A stretch of DNA of 64,000 bases, from assembly GCA_001414345.1 (NCBI GenBank), contig LLCB01000302.1, positions 1-64,000 of the forward strand, read 5' to 3'. Under the pieces are notes generated by a model. The model did no database searches, was not told the DNA's origin, and saw only the letters and a list, made by a program, of their open reading frames with translations. This stretch comes from Hymenoscyphus infarciens. Its lineage: Eukaryota; Ascomycota; Leotiomycetes; Helotiales; Helotiaceae. Made by a program: the position numbers and the translations under genes. Of this stretch, positions 1 to 12,328 are shown piece by piece (position 1 is the stretch's first letter; each line of letters opens with the position of its first letter).

Positions 1-958
1 TAGAAGGCAAAGAGAAAGCGCTAGCCTGATTAGGCTCTCCTTAGATTTGAGCTTTTTAAGCGCTTTATTCGATAGTACGTAGTTTATCGATTTATTGTTA
101 TAAGCTTTTGTTGTTGTTGCGAGCTTTGTTTATTCTTTATATCTGATTTTACGTATAGAGCTAAACCTTTTTAGGAAGGCGGTGGCGATTGTTTTCTAGT
201 AAGAGTGAATATGTTGAAATTTCGCTAATTTTCTACGCTAGCAAGGGTACCATGCTAGCGTTGGGACAGAATAGCGTTTCCCATATATATATATAATACT
301 AACAACAACAGGTCCCCTAGTCTAATGGTACCGACGTTAAACTGCCGCGCTTAAGCACGCAACGAGAGTGTTAGCCAGCGTACGCGACTCAAGTAAGGAT
401 CCGAACGTAGGAATCTCCACCCTATTAGTAAATTCAAACAGTTCGCCCTGGTGAAAGATTAAGGGCTGTGCAGACGGGGTGTTGGACCACCTAGCGAGCA
501 GCCTGGAACTTTTTTGCTATTTTTCCCCCCAAGGTCGTTGGATTTTTGGATTTTTTCTTTGGTGTTGTTGGGATTGCGCGAGCCCTTCTTTGGGTAGGCG
601 GTGTCGCTGGGTGGATTAGCCAGAGGAGCTTGCAGGTGATTGGGTTGCGTATGCGTGGGGCTTTGAAAAGTGAAGTGCTTCGAGAGTGACTCAGGGGAAA
701 GCCTCGCGTAATTGTGAAGCTATTTGAGGTGAATCTGGGAATGGAAAACGTCGCTTTCCTTGGCTAAGAAATAGTTTGCCTGCATTGGCCATCAACAAGC
801 CGCCCGCCTAAGCTTGCATATCACCGCGAATTAAACTTACGAGGCGACGATCGCCTTTGGTAGCATAGCATCCTCGCATACATACAACACTAACAACCTC
901 ATCAGAAGGATTTAGCTATTGCCCAACAACAACCCTCTCCGCCAACCCTCAATTCAAA
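1..958. other. Gene-free left flank
   Basis: No supportable gene is seen here. The first 300 bases are AT-rich and stop-dense in all frames, like decayed repeat DNA, and end in a short TA dinucleotide tract near 285-297. From about 480 the composition becomes mixed and pyrimidine-rich. The last 100 bases (ACA/AAC-rich) look like a promoter or leader for the gene starting at 959. Confidence 0.5.
235..261. repeat. Short perfect inverted repeat
   Basis: ACGCTAGCA (235-243) and TGCTAGCGT (253-261) are exact reverse complements separated by nine bases that contain the palindrome GGTACC. It lies beside a TA-dinucleotide tract in decayed AT-rich sequence. It could be the end of an old transposon or a chance hairpin. 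Confidence 0.45.
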
Positions 959-1792
959 ATGGCGTATGCAAATTCCCCCATCTATCATCTCAAAATAAGG
1001 CTAACATTCGCCAGTGGTTCCAGAAAGCCTCCGCCAATACCAGACAGCCCAACAGTGGAGAGATTACAAGGCGCAGTCAACCGTCTTCGAAAGTGCATGG
1101 AAGTTGATCTTGCGCGTCGAGTCAGCTATGCGAAGAGCAGAGCGGATGAAAGACGTCGCGCAAGTCTAAATTTCGTCCCAAGTCATCGTCCAAGGAACGC
1201 GTCGCCGTTGGTGAAATCCATCCAAGTCAGCCAAATCGAAACGGTGGGAGGTAGGTCAGGATCCGACTCGGGCTGGGAATAGAGCTAAATGAGACTCCAG
1301 ATCATACTTCCTATGACGACGACAGCGTTGTTATTCGACCTGCCACCACTCCAAGATACCCAGCGGGCCATGATGAAGAGTACGGTGAGGAGGAAGGTAT
1401 GCGAACCCTCGGGAAAGGATGGGGTTGAAGCTAAAGGAAGAATAGAAAATTCGTCCGATAATGGCAGTGTTATTGTCAGACCTTCCACCACTCGAGCGGA
1501 CCTACAACGCGCACAGCGTAACGATTCGAGTAACATGAGGGCTGCGATTCTCGAGAAAAGAAAGGAGCTCTTCATGCGGGACCTCAGCCTTCTGGAACAA
1601 CGCTGCCGTGGCTTGGCTCAAGAATCGGAGATCGAGTTTGGAGATGGTGCGTCTTGGTTGGAGGAAGTATCAGCCAAGTTACGTCGGCTATCTTACAAGG
1701 CTACAGGGGAGATGGTAGATCAACTTTGCGAGTTGAAGTACGGAGTTCTGGTTATGGAAGAGGATGGACATTCCACTGACGATGTTTTCTAG
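959..1792 (+). CDS. Small hypothetical protein, probably three exons
   Basis: I do not recognise the family. Two open stretches in the same region are joined by plausible introns. Exon 1 is 959-1250. Intron 1 is 1251-1300 (GTAGGT..CAG) and moves the frame so that exon 2 reads through an acidic DDDSVVIRP stretch. A second short intron, best at 1385-1430 (GTGAGG..AAG, about 46 nt), restores the frame to exon 3, which ends at 1792. This gives about 245 residues. The N-terminal part is basic and serine/arginine-rich. The C-terminal 80 residues look like a charged amphipathic helix bundle (LEKRKELFMRDLSLLEQR). The ATG at 959 has an AAA-ATGG context. Exons 2 and 3 each carry a similar SV-[VI]-[IV]-RP-x-TT motif, as if duplicated. 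The second intron is the weak point of the model, and its acceptor lacks a clear branch site. Confidence 0.55.
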
Positions 1793-3189
1793 TTGAAGTC
1801 ATGCTGCTTTTCGGGGAGTCGACGACGAAATTGGCAGAGTGTTATACGGGTGGAGTTTTGTTTGGGATATTCATAAGAGGTCGTTATTATTTTATTCTGT
1901 TGGGGTTGGGGAGTTGTCATGTAGGCCAGAGAGAGGCCGAATTTCAATTGAAAGACTGAATCAAACGGAACTACTCAAGTGTGGTCTATCAAAGAACATT
2001 GGCTTGGCTACCTTGAAGTCCACCACATTGCCGTATTTAGTGTAGGCACCTCCCTCTCCAGTATCATCTTGAACAGAGGAGCGAAGACAACGGCTCAGGT
2101 TGGGGCTCCAAAGGCGCGCACTGAGACCCGGAGTAATTCCTGTGGATCTGGTTATGGAGTCCAGCAGTTGTAGGACTGTGTCCATTCTCGAGACTGCTGG
2201 TGCGAGGTCAAAGAAAGAGCACACTCCTACCAGCACCCGGAAGAACAATCCGGTGGTTTCTGGCTACGATTAGTCGCCATGCGTTCCCACAAGGTATGGG
2301 CTTGGTTTTTGCCATATTTCTAAGTACATTACGTGAAACATCAGAAGATATCCTGGTTGGAGCCCTAACGCCGTTTGAATATAGGATAATAACGGGTAAA
2401 AAAAGCCACTTATTCTAGACTGTTCGCGCTGTCAACTCAAGTGGGTGAAGCCCTTTGGTACAGTCGTGTTACTTAACTCCTACCTTCCTGGTTTAGTCGG
2501 AAGATGGTGGCCATTTAGCCAACAACGTCGAGAGGTTTCTAACATGGCTGAGCAAGCCTCTCGCAAAAGATTTATGTTAGGCAAGACTCTACCAAGCCTA
2601 AGTCTAAGCAATCCTCACATATCACTTGAAACCAAACCAACTTTATATATTTCTTCATTTCTCTCTCCTAAATACATACACATATCCTATCTACCCTCCC
2701 TTCAAACCCCCCAAAAACAAATACAACTAAGACCGCATCAACGAAGTCTGGGGGTATCCTCGCATCGCAAACTCGATCCATCCACCAAAAGAAAATAATT
2801 ACACCTGGTAAACCCCTCCCCTCCCCTCCCCTCCAATCAAAACGGCTCTTGAAAACAGCCAAATGACAAGAATGTAGCCTAGGAAGACGGCTTTTGATCA
2901 TCGAAATCAAAACAAAAGACAAAAAAAGCGAGAGAGTACCCACACAAATTAAGTACAAAATCCCTCCCTGACAAATCAAACGAGTGTACGCCAATGAGGT
3001 TCATATTCCAACACAACACCCCCCATCATCCCAAGGCATCCACACACCCCGTCCAAATAATCATTTCCCATCGATTCAACAAAAGAAGAAAAAGCAAAAG
3101 AAATATCAGGGGCGAGCCCCATTTTCATATAACGCCAATTACCCCTCCCCATACCCCATTACTCTCGTACAAAAGTTCAAATGATTCGA
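1793..3189. other. Intergenic, no gene seen
   Basis: Only short overlapping open frames without coding character occur here. The stretch 2630-3180 is C/A-rich with several CCCCT repeats (about 2812-2833). It probably includes the 3' untranslated region of the minus-strand gene ending at 3190. Confidence 0.5.
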
Positions 3190-6100
3190 TTAAAACCCCC
3201 GAAATGGGTCTTGACCGAAATTGTTGTTGTTGTCAAAATGACCGTAATCTTCCTCCCCTGCTGTCTTGCTGCCACTGTAGAGATCATCGCTAGCCCGGCC
3301 TTTGCCAGAGTAGTAACTATCTCTATTGCGAGAGCGTCTGCGCCTTTCCCGACTGCGTTTTCGCTGCATGACCATGTCCATCTCGTCTTGTTCGTTGGGA
3401 TCGTCGTCAAAACGCGTGAGAGCCATAGGACTGATGAATGCTTCCATTCGCATCGTACCCACTGCGTCGAAGAAGTTGTTGACCACCGCCCCAGGTCTAT
3501 TTGAAGCTTCAGAGGAGCGAACAGAAGAACGCCCACTGACGCCAGTGTATCCCGAGATGGAACTTGGAGGCTGCGAATTATAGATATCCGACGAGCCCGT
3601 GGTACCTACACTCATCCCGGCCGTGCTGGAAGTTGGAGCATGGCCTCCAGAACTAGCGGGACCCGAGAAACCACGGAAGGAAAGTGGAGGTGCAACTCGA
3701 GATCCAGTGTTACTGCGTTTTCGGCTATGAGTAAGAGGAGGACCGTGGTGGCTACGTTCTCCACGTTCTGTGAATCGTGGGACGATAGGCGGATCTGCTG
3801 GTGGTAGGCCGCCATTGCTACGAGAAGAGTAGAAAGAAGCTTCCTCGCGAATACTTTGCTCGGTACCCTGAGAAGAGTGAACACTGGTGGGTCCAGATCG
3901 TGCACTAGATGTTTTCCCTTTGGCAACCCGGATTGAGTCTCGAATAGGGTTCCTTCGGAGTCGGTTTCCTGTACGTGGTGGTTCAAAGTCGGGAATTGCC
4001 GGTTGTCGTGCTGGATTTGCAGTTGATACTATCTCTGGCACTGCTTGTGATGAGTGAGCGAGAAACGAGAGCGCTGTCAACCAGACATAATGCCGTTCAG
4101 CTGAAGTTGCTGTAAATTTGAGAGCACGAGCTGGTGTCAGTATTAAAATGGACCTGTTAAAGGCGGCAGAAGTTCCCTTCGGAGGTGGGTTGTCATCCTT
4201 GACATCTAGAACCGATTGAATGGTAACTGTACAGAAATTAGCTTTGTCAAAACTTGATTGAAATCAAGGCAACTTACGCTTTCGACCGGTCTTGCCCATT
4301 AACGCAGATCCGGAGGTTGGCTGTTTACTGCTCCACATCACCGCTCTCTCGTATGGGGCAAGCCAAACCCATCTCTTGTGTCGGACACCATTGACACCGT
4401 CACCATCCATCCCACCAGTCTCAGCAACGCCGAAAGACTTGCGCCGTCTGACATATTTGAACATCCATTCTCCTACCATTGTCTGTGCAATGGCATCCAC
4501 AACACTGGTAGCTTGATTTGAGCTGCCAACGGAGCCAGTCCCAGTATTGGTCGTGTTGGCGGTAGTTACCGAAGGTTGCTGTCTGTGCTGTGATCTGTAC
4601 CGGCTGCTACCAGTGTCTCTCATAAATCGTGGGGATGTAAGATCATTGTTTGGCATCGGTGGTAGCCGAGGGCTCTCTGGAGCTTCGGTAGACGGTGACA
4701 TGGGTGGAGGTGAACGACTACCATGGCGTCGATAAGCCCGACCCCCTCGTGGGAGTGCTGTGGCGGACCGAACCTTTCGAATACTGTTGGATCGGTAATG
4801 TCTCCCTCCGGGTCCACGACCCCAGGTTGGACTTCTGCTACCGTCGCTAGGGGCACTGGCAGCAGTACTGAATGGAGGTCTTCTGGAACTAGCCCTCGTA
4901 GGTATAGGAAATGGAGGCTCTCTGACCGCATCTGGGAGACTTGGGCTCCTCGAGCGACCTTGGTGAGCTGCCACACCGCTAGAGATGAGAGCAGCGCGTC
5001 GCATGGCATTGGGCTTTGTGGTCGTTACCAAAGTCAAGGGTTTATCAAGCTGGCGAACAGGCATTAATGAAGTTCTTTGTGGTGCTGCCATAATTTCTAC
5101 CGATCCATGTTCTCCATGGTTCTCGAACAGACTGGTTTTCCTTATGGCGCTCTTTCCAACCCCTGGGCGCGTAGGTAGAGTCATTTCCGCCAGCTCCGTG
5201 TCCTCGGGTACGGATGTTGGCGATAATGTGAGACGTTTGCTTCCTCTGCTTGTTGTGCCTTGCGGTCTTGGGGCCGAGAGAGGGGTTCTGTAGTCGCTAT
5301 CACTCATATCACCATCGGCAAAGTCATCTGCATCGTCAGAACTGACGTTCTCAAAACCCGCAAATAAGCTGCTAATGCGATGAGGACGGCGAATCGAGCC
5401 CTTGTCCTTGGCCAGCGGACCATCGTCGTTGTTGCCAGGATAGGCGTCTCGGGTCTCGCTTCCTGGAAATGAGGGTGGCGATGATGGTATTTCTTGCTCC
5501 AGACTCACCCGAGGGCTCACCATCCGGCGCGGATTTCGAGGGGGGAGGTTTCCTGGAATCGGAGAGAATCGCTTGTTTTCTTCTGTCGGTTCTGGGGAAG
5601 GAGGCGCGGATGATATGGACGAAGGTTGGAGGTGTGGAGGTAAGAGGTTGATTCGCTGATCGACCCTGATCTCCTCCGTTTGCACTGAAACTGACCTCGA
5701 TGGAATGGGTACCTGCATTGCGACCTGGCAGGCTGCATCTTTGAAATGCTGGGGAAGGACAGGTTCACGCGGGGTTGCGGGTGTGGACGTCGGGGGATGT
5801 AATTGGATTGATGGTACCAAAATTGGTGGGGGAGGTGGTGCTCGTCTAGGGGAGGGAGGAGGAAGCTGGTCTAAAGGCTTTGGCTCTATCTCTGTCTGTG
5901 TTGACGTCGATGCCATTTCCCGTGATTGCGGTACTTGTACTACCTGGGCCTGCATCGGCGGCGGCGGGGGAGCTCTCGTCGGTGACACGGGTGTTCTGGG
6001 GGGACTGAGAGGAACCTCGACTGTTTGTGAAGCTGCAGAAACCATTGACCTGACCGAAGGAGTATCTATTGTCAGTGAGGGATTTGCTTGTACGCGCTTT

Positions 6101-7487
6101 CTGCGTTGGTTTGCCTCAACCTCCCATTCTCGTGGCTGCGTCTCATTCTCCAATTGTCTTGCCATCTTTTGAACGGAAGATGGCCTTGACGATGGTGCCC
6201 CATTTGTCTCCAAGGCGGATAGGTCTTCCACGATGGGCAGAGCTTCTGCGGCTGGCAATTCTGGTGACGGAGGGGGTGAGAACTGGACGCCCGTGTCCGT
6301 GTACTCGGGCTTTGGCGCTGGTGCTGGTACCGTCTCATCGTCCTCCAGAATGCCATCCTCTAGGCGGTCTAAAACTATTTGGTTTGCTAATAATCTTCCC
6401 CGCGCAACACTTCCGGGTCTCATCAGGCTTTCGTGGCTCTGGTTTCGTCGATGTGCCTTGGAGAACGTGCTCTCACGGCTCTGCGTTCGGTTATGTCGCA
6501 CTGACATAACGCTCTCCCGTCCATCATAATCTGTTGTATCCCCGTCGTCATCATCGAGATCCAACTCATCTGCCAAACTCAATCCGTTCCCATTAAGTTT
6601 GGAGCCACCATAACCGTTGGGTCCATTGAGCATAGAATATCGAATGCTGTTGGTCATGCTCATGGTACGAACACTTGCAGCGTCGCTTCCATGTCCGTGG
6701 ATGGGTTCCCGGGCGGCATCTTCTACTTCGCTCTCGGGTTGTTGCTGTTGGTGCGCAGCCTGATACGCAGCTACTTCTTCCAAAACGGCCTTTAGTCGCC
6801 CTTCTGCCACATGCGCTTTGCGCTCAAGCTTTCTCTTCTCCTCCTCCCAATTGTCTTTATCTTTGGCCCATAAGTCGTGTACTCGATCCGAGTCGTCTTC
6901 TTGACTCCGAATTTTCTTTTGCGCAACTTCTAGTCGCTTCTTAATTTCGACGTTCGAATCGACAGCTTCGTCCCTTTCTCTAGCAAGCTCTGACAGGGCG
7001 GATGATGTTCCTCCTTCCAGTAAAGCCAATTGTCGTTTGAGCGAGCGGTTTTCCTTCGAGGTAGTTACGGCCGCCTCTTCGAATTGTTCATTCTCCCCTT
7101 GGGTGGTGTGCAAGATGGTCTCCAAACTTTCGATCGTCTTCAATTTCTCTTCCTGGTCTCGTCGAAGGGCTAGAATCTCGGAAACTAGGTTTGCATGGAG
7201 AGTCGGGGTAAAGCGTCGAGGATCGAGTATCGAGATACTATCAATTGGGTCAGCATGAGGAATGAAAGGTCAGAGACTTTGCGCCGTTACCTCTCATCGT
7301 GTGCGATATCTTTGGTCTCTCGTCGTGCTGCTGTCGGGGGAGATGAAGAAGGTCCGGGAGAAATTGACTTTTGACGTGAAGATCTTCTGGAGCTGCGAGA
7401 GGGGGTTCTATATGGAGTGTCGGTGGGGGTGGGAAGAGAAGCTGCCGCCGCCGCCGCATACTCGTCTTCTGTCTCCCAAGCTGTCAT
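3190..7487 (-). CDS. apsA: Nuclear migration / cortical dynein anchor protein (ApsA/Num1/Mcp5 family)
   Basis: Members of this family sit at the cell cortex, bind phosphoinositide through a C-terminal PH domain, tether mitochondria through an N-terminal coiled coil, and anchor dynein for nuclear movement. Three exons: 7487-7291, 7237-4278 and 4226-3190, with introns 7290-7238 (CTGAC branch) and 4277-4227 (GTAAGT..CAG, CTAAT branch), giving 1,397 residues. The conserved N-terminal SILDPRRFTPTLHANLVSEI stretch spans the first junction. A coiled coil follows at about residues 75-225. The long middle is proline/serine-rich, with SQT/TQT-type motifs at about 380-590. The PH domain runs from about 985 (GEWMFKYVRRRKSF) to 1110 (HYVWLTALSFLAH) and is split by intron 2 at residue 1053. 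A basic serine-rich tail of about 285 residues follows and includes an RSRERRRRSR run. A. nidulans ApsA is somewhat longer. The start ATG opens directly into the conserved part. Assignment is firm from the N-terminal motif plus PH domain. Confidence 0.92.
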
Positions 7488-8635
7488 GATGCGAGACGAG
7501 ACGATTTACCGCGACCAGGAAACTTCAAATGACGGAATCCATCCAAAGTACCGACCTGAATTGCTCTCCTCGTCTTGTGGTATCAACAATAGAGGTGTAG
7601 AATGTGAACTCGCGGTCTCGTTTTGGAGTCGCGTCGGTATCCTGGGTTATTGGTACTCGGACCCGTTTTACAATCAGTCTGGTTGCTTCTGAGTGGGGTC
7701 GCCCAATAGAAGAGGATAAAAATAACCTAGAACGCTTGGGCATAAGTCAGTCTCTAAGGTTCACGAACACCAAGGATACCCAGGCAGCACGAAGCGGGGA
7801 GTGAATGTGAGCCAAATAGTGCAATTTTACCTCGGGACGTCTAGCCAAAACAAATATGTTCTTTGAATGTACAAAAGGAGTTGTAATACTGATATCTAGT
7901 AGGACTGGTGAAGATGCGGTCAGTTCCTGTTGCAAATTGGGCTTCTACCAAGAAGTAATGACAATAAATGGGTTAAATGGAACATGCCTTTTAAAACACC
8001 AGTGTATGCAATGCCATAAGAAATAAATGCAGGGTATGTTTCAAGTACTTTTGGTCTATGTGACCACTATTTGCGCATCCTTTCTCCGTATATCGAAGGG
8101 GGTCGGTAACTATCGATACGATTATCGTCCCATATTCTTTTACTATATCCCAATTGTACCAATTCGTTAAAGACAATAGAGCGCGGATATGTCCCAGAAG
8201 ATAACTGAGGGTGGGTATCAGGAGAGGTCGTGGCGGCAAGTGGATGAAGCGTCAATGAAGACCTTCCTCCGAGTACCGAATGTTTTGTTGTTGTTTCCTG
8301 TGGCACACGATATAATTAGCCATTGGCTCTCAAGCAACTTGCTTCATTAGGACTGTGACTCGGCTTGAAACCAAGCGGTCCATTGAAGCAACATTTTGAG
8401 GTTTTCATAAGCTTACCAGCGAGAAACTCCAGGTAGGATGCGATTCGGAGGGTCCAGCTGAGGGTTGCCACTCCTTTCTCTTCTTCTGGGAGAGGTCCAC
8501 GAATACTCGGTACAAAGTGCCGACGGATTAACCTTTTTTACGAATGGAATTGAACAGCATAAAAACAGCACAAGAGGTGCAGACGACGAGGGGGCGCGTT
8601 TGATAGATCGTGTTTAGAAGTAGAAAGCAGAGCGA

Positions 8636-8672
8636 GCAGCAGCAGCAGCAACAACAACAACAACAACAACAG
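8636..8672. repeat. CAG/CAA trinucleotide repeat
   Basis: A run of AGC units changes to a run of AAC units within a purine-rich segment. No open frame around it looks coding, so it is treated as a simple-sequence repeat about 1.15 kb upstream of the apsA-like start. Confidence 0.8.
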
Positions 8673-9319
8673 AGGAAACAAAATGAATCATGAAGATCGG
8701 GACGGGATTACAGCAACAGCACGGACTGGCCTTTTCAACGTGGTGGACGTGACGATGGATGCCCTCGGATGGAAGAGGTGCATGTCACTACTGTACTTCT
8801 ACTTACGGTTGTGGAATCATGATGACCCTTGAAAGGCGCCAACTGTGTGGGTTTTCAAAGGGCAGGATGGGCAATGGTGATTGACCTCCGAGAGGTCAAG
8901 GATGGATGGGATGAGGGAAAAAGCGACCCTTTCGGGTGAGCAGTGGAGATGCACCATGGCCAACCGGGAGTCTAAAAACTGACAGACGGGGGTCCACTCC
9001 ACGTAAACCTGGATGACCGCAAGAGACTTTCGCAGGAGAGAGTCGAGAGACCCGGCTGGGAGATTCGACCCGCTGGTGCAGGTGCAGGTGCAGGTGGCTG
9101 CCGGACATTTGGTAGGAGGGGAGAGTTGAAGCTTCATCCAATGAGCGCTGGTAGGGGCGGGGTGATTTAATCAAGTAGACCTAGAGTGGCCTAGTGGTGA
9201 TACAGCCTTGCATTGTGCATTCGGGATGCATAAGTAGCGTAAATGGATATTTGGTACGGTACACGTACTTACGTATCTTGAAGGCGACTGTTTGGAGACT
9301 GCGTGGGAAGTGATAAGTG

Positions 9320-9353
9320 TACTAGTAACTAGTAACTAGTAACTAGTAACTAG
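9320..9353. repeat. 7-bp tandem repeat (ACTAGTA)n
   Basis: About 4.7 perfect head-to-tail copies of ACTAGTA. The unit itself contains the palindrome ACTAGT. No gene is nearby. Confidence 0.9.
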
Positions 9354-11836
9354 CTTTTAGACCTTTGATTTTAGGCCGCTAGGTTCATTCTACTTCTACT
9401 CTCCGCCAACGTTGGACGACAAGCAATACGCTCCCTACCCTACCTACAACTCGCATCCAACTGCTTTTTTCCTTGGAGCAAAAGAACGTTTGGCTAGCCC
9501 TCAAACCTGGGCACGCCATATTTGACCCCTCGAGCCAGCCATTCCTCATCCATCAGCAAACTTCGAAACCAACTCCTCCCACAACCAAACCATCGTGCCC
9601 TTTTCCTACCTACGTCAAGGAAGCCATTGCGGGAATTCGGTTAGGAATCTGATTACGAACGCTCCTTGAACTTAGCGACACCCCACACGTGCACAATCAC
9701 CCTCGTCCTCGTCATATCGTGACATCGGCCCCGTCCTTTCCAGAAATCGAGTCGTCCCCCTTTTTTCCAACCTAGGGGACCATTTTTGATGTGGTGTGCC
9801 CGTTCTCGACCCGTTCAACCCGCTGTTGATCCCTCGATCCCACGCAAATTCCCAAGAAATGTCAGGTTCGGAAGCCACCCGACCAGCCGAGTTTGTTGCA
9901 ATTGGATAGAAGTGAATGCTTGATATGAGAGGGGAACACCAACCGGTCACCGCCATCATTGCATCAACACGGCCACCACCTTCACACAGAAGCACACCGG
10001 AAGGTCCAGCTTACACTGGCTTTTTCTTATGCATAAGGAGTAACCGAGTAACCTACCATGATGCTCCGTACACGCCGACTCAATTTTCAAATTCTGTTCT
10101 CAACCCGTCCTCCGCACAGCGTCGTATCCTCCCTGAGCACAATCGTTATGCAGAAGTCGCATACGATCAGTCAAACAATTTATCGAGATGCAACCCACTC
10201 GTGAACTGGGCAAAACTTTGGTCGCCGAGATCAATCAAATAGGCGAAATGAAGAGGAAAGGTTAAATAATTTGCCGAGTTGGTAAACTACGGTTGAGTTC
10301 CCAGCATGCTGGATAGAAAAACTGGATATCCAGACCTCCGTCTAACGTTTTTGAAACTGTGCGGCACTGCGGCTCGCCCGCGAAAATTCCCCGTGGGATG
10401 GTGTCCCTTGTTCCACCATTCCAAGGTTCCATTCTGAAATTCCAAATGAGGGAACATTAGGAGGGGAAATTCCCGGAGATCACCATCGTCTAAGTTGAAG
10501 TCATTCTCCAAGAACGAGAAACCAGCCAATCAAAACTCGGCCGTCCGGCATATATATTAAAAGTCCCAAAAGGGTTACAGCACAGGGGCCCAAAGTCACC
10601 TTTTCAAAAACAATTGCAACTTTGCAAGTCCACGAACCATCTTTCTCCATTTCAGATTGCACACTATCCCGAGCTATCGTCACATGAAAATTGCAACAAA
10701 TTGCCACAAGAAAGAGGAGCATTTCCATGTCACACCACAATCTGGCACTCCAACCAAAAATCCGGGTTGCAATCCTCAAGCCTAGTACGAATTAGCCTTG
10801 TGGCCTAGCCAAGGTGAGGATTCCTTGTTTACGAAGCGTATTTCGGCTCAGCTAGTAGCTTCGACCCAGGTGCCCCATTGGAAATTTTAGCGTCGTCCTT
10901 TGAATTTCGTATTTTGTTCGCTCGTCCTTCGGGGCACAGAGCTTCTTCATCCGTTCGGCGGCGGGTTTCCAATCACAGTTCTGCGGAGTTCTGTACAGTA
11001 ATTTGCTTGCTGTACGTGACAGTTGCTTGAGCTGCATGCAGATGGTGATCTGTGTGCGGGTTTTGTTAGCCTTGCATATCTTTTGATTAGAAAATGCCGG
11101 ATCCTGCCTCACCTGCATGAGGGCTTTGATAGACTACAACATTGCGTTCAAATACTCGAGTGAGTCCTCAGGTTCTTCGGTCATAAAGTTTGGCCCTTGG
11201 AAAAATACTTACTTATGAAACCTTTCCCTATGATCTTCAAGATGCGCCGCAATGGAAGATCCGGAAGATTCCGTACTTCGTCTCTGGCGAAATAAGCGTT
11301 ATTCCAATGGGGCAATCGCCACATTTCCGATGCTTCATGCTACCCTCAAAACCCCTGGAAACTCTATAGAGTGACTTGTTTAACGTTTATTTCGTCTGGG
11401 ACGAAGTAAGTCCGATCGGATTTATCTTCCTAATCGATCCCATCTTGATATCGGAAATCAAAGAAAATCCCGAAGTCTTCCGGAGGGAAACTCTTGTCTG
11501 TGTTGTATTTAACCTTAAACATTCCCGCTTGTCGGGGTTCGTACAGCTGTCTGTACTCAAGTACAGTACTCGAGTAACACTTGGGCATCTTTAGTTACAA
11601 AGTTACACGATGTCTCTCTATTTTATACCCGAGTGGAAGGTTTAAACTAGCTTCCTGTCAATCATCGGTACTAGTAATCGTACTTGTACTATGTGGGACA
11701 TTCCTACATCTACTTACCGGGTGCCATTCAGATCAGATTAAGCATCTTACAGCAGACAAGATGCATATTTTCAGATTCCCAATTTACTGTACTCGTAGCC
11801 GATGCCTCTCGAATGCTAAAATCCCTCTACTTTCCC

Positions 11837-11850
11837 TGTACTCGAGTACA
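11837..11850. repeat. Perfect 14-bp palindrome
   Basis: TGTACTCGAGTACA is its own reverse complement. Related ACTCGAG or CTCGAGT cores recur at about 11154, 11568 and 12232. It could be a binding site for a dimeric regulator or plain repeat DNA. Confidence 0.5.
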
Positions 11851-12328
11851 CGACTCTGCATCACCACCCGACTCGGAATTGGCAGCCGTTTTGGTAATAC
11901 CGGTGCAACCATCACAGAAGGACCAAGTTGTTTCATGGCGCAAGCCATCAAGCCATCTCATATACATCCCCGTCTGTACAACCATCTTAGATGAACATTC
12001 TCAACCTCTGCTTCAAGGAAAACCTTTCTTTTTATCATTTGAAGAAACATGTTCTTGGCAACCCCCTCGCTTCCCACGTTCACCCCGCTCTCCATGCTCC
12101 CCACGCTTGCCCCTGACATGTACGCAGCCGCAATCTGTAAAAAGGAAAGCTTTTGTTGGACCACCTCAACCGGGAAAAGCACCTGTAGCCACGTCACATT
12201 ACATGCAGTTGCATACGAAAGATACAATACTCTCGAGTCACACATGTTGGTTGTTGAAACCATATATCTCAAGTTTGGGATGAACTCATAGGACCGATTC
12301 GTATGTAGTATCGAGACGTCGAGAATAA

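Larger units (their letters stand above)
7488..12328. other. Long gene-poor intergenic region
   Basis: This is 4.8 kb with no gene I can support. The open frames are short, overlap on both strands and have no recognisable motif. It includes the promoter of the minus-strand apsA-like gene (7488 upward), CAG/CAA trinucleotide repeats near 8636-8672, a GGTGCA repeat near 9075-9098, a 7-bp tandem repeat at 9320-9353, and repeated ACTCGAG motifs between 11151 and 12237. Non-coding transcripts cannot be excluded. Confidence 0.5.

Noticed and set aside
300..400. tRNA-like A-box (TAGTCTAATGG) near the left edge
   Set aside because: No B-box or paired acceptor arm could be found.
2445..2798. 117-codon plus frame
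   Set aside because: Low-complexity tail, no recognisable domain, no splice-consistent neighbours.
11684..12283. 199-codon open frame on the plus strand
   Set aside because: No motif, irregular composition with low-complexity RFPRSPRSPCSPR stretch, poor start context, and opposite-strand frames equally open. Judged chance.
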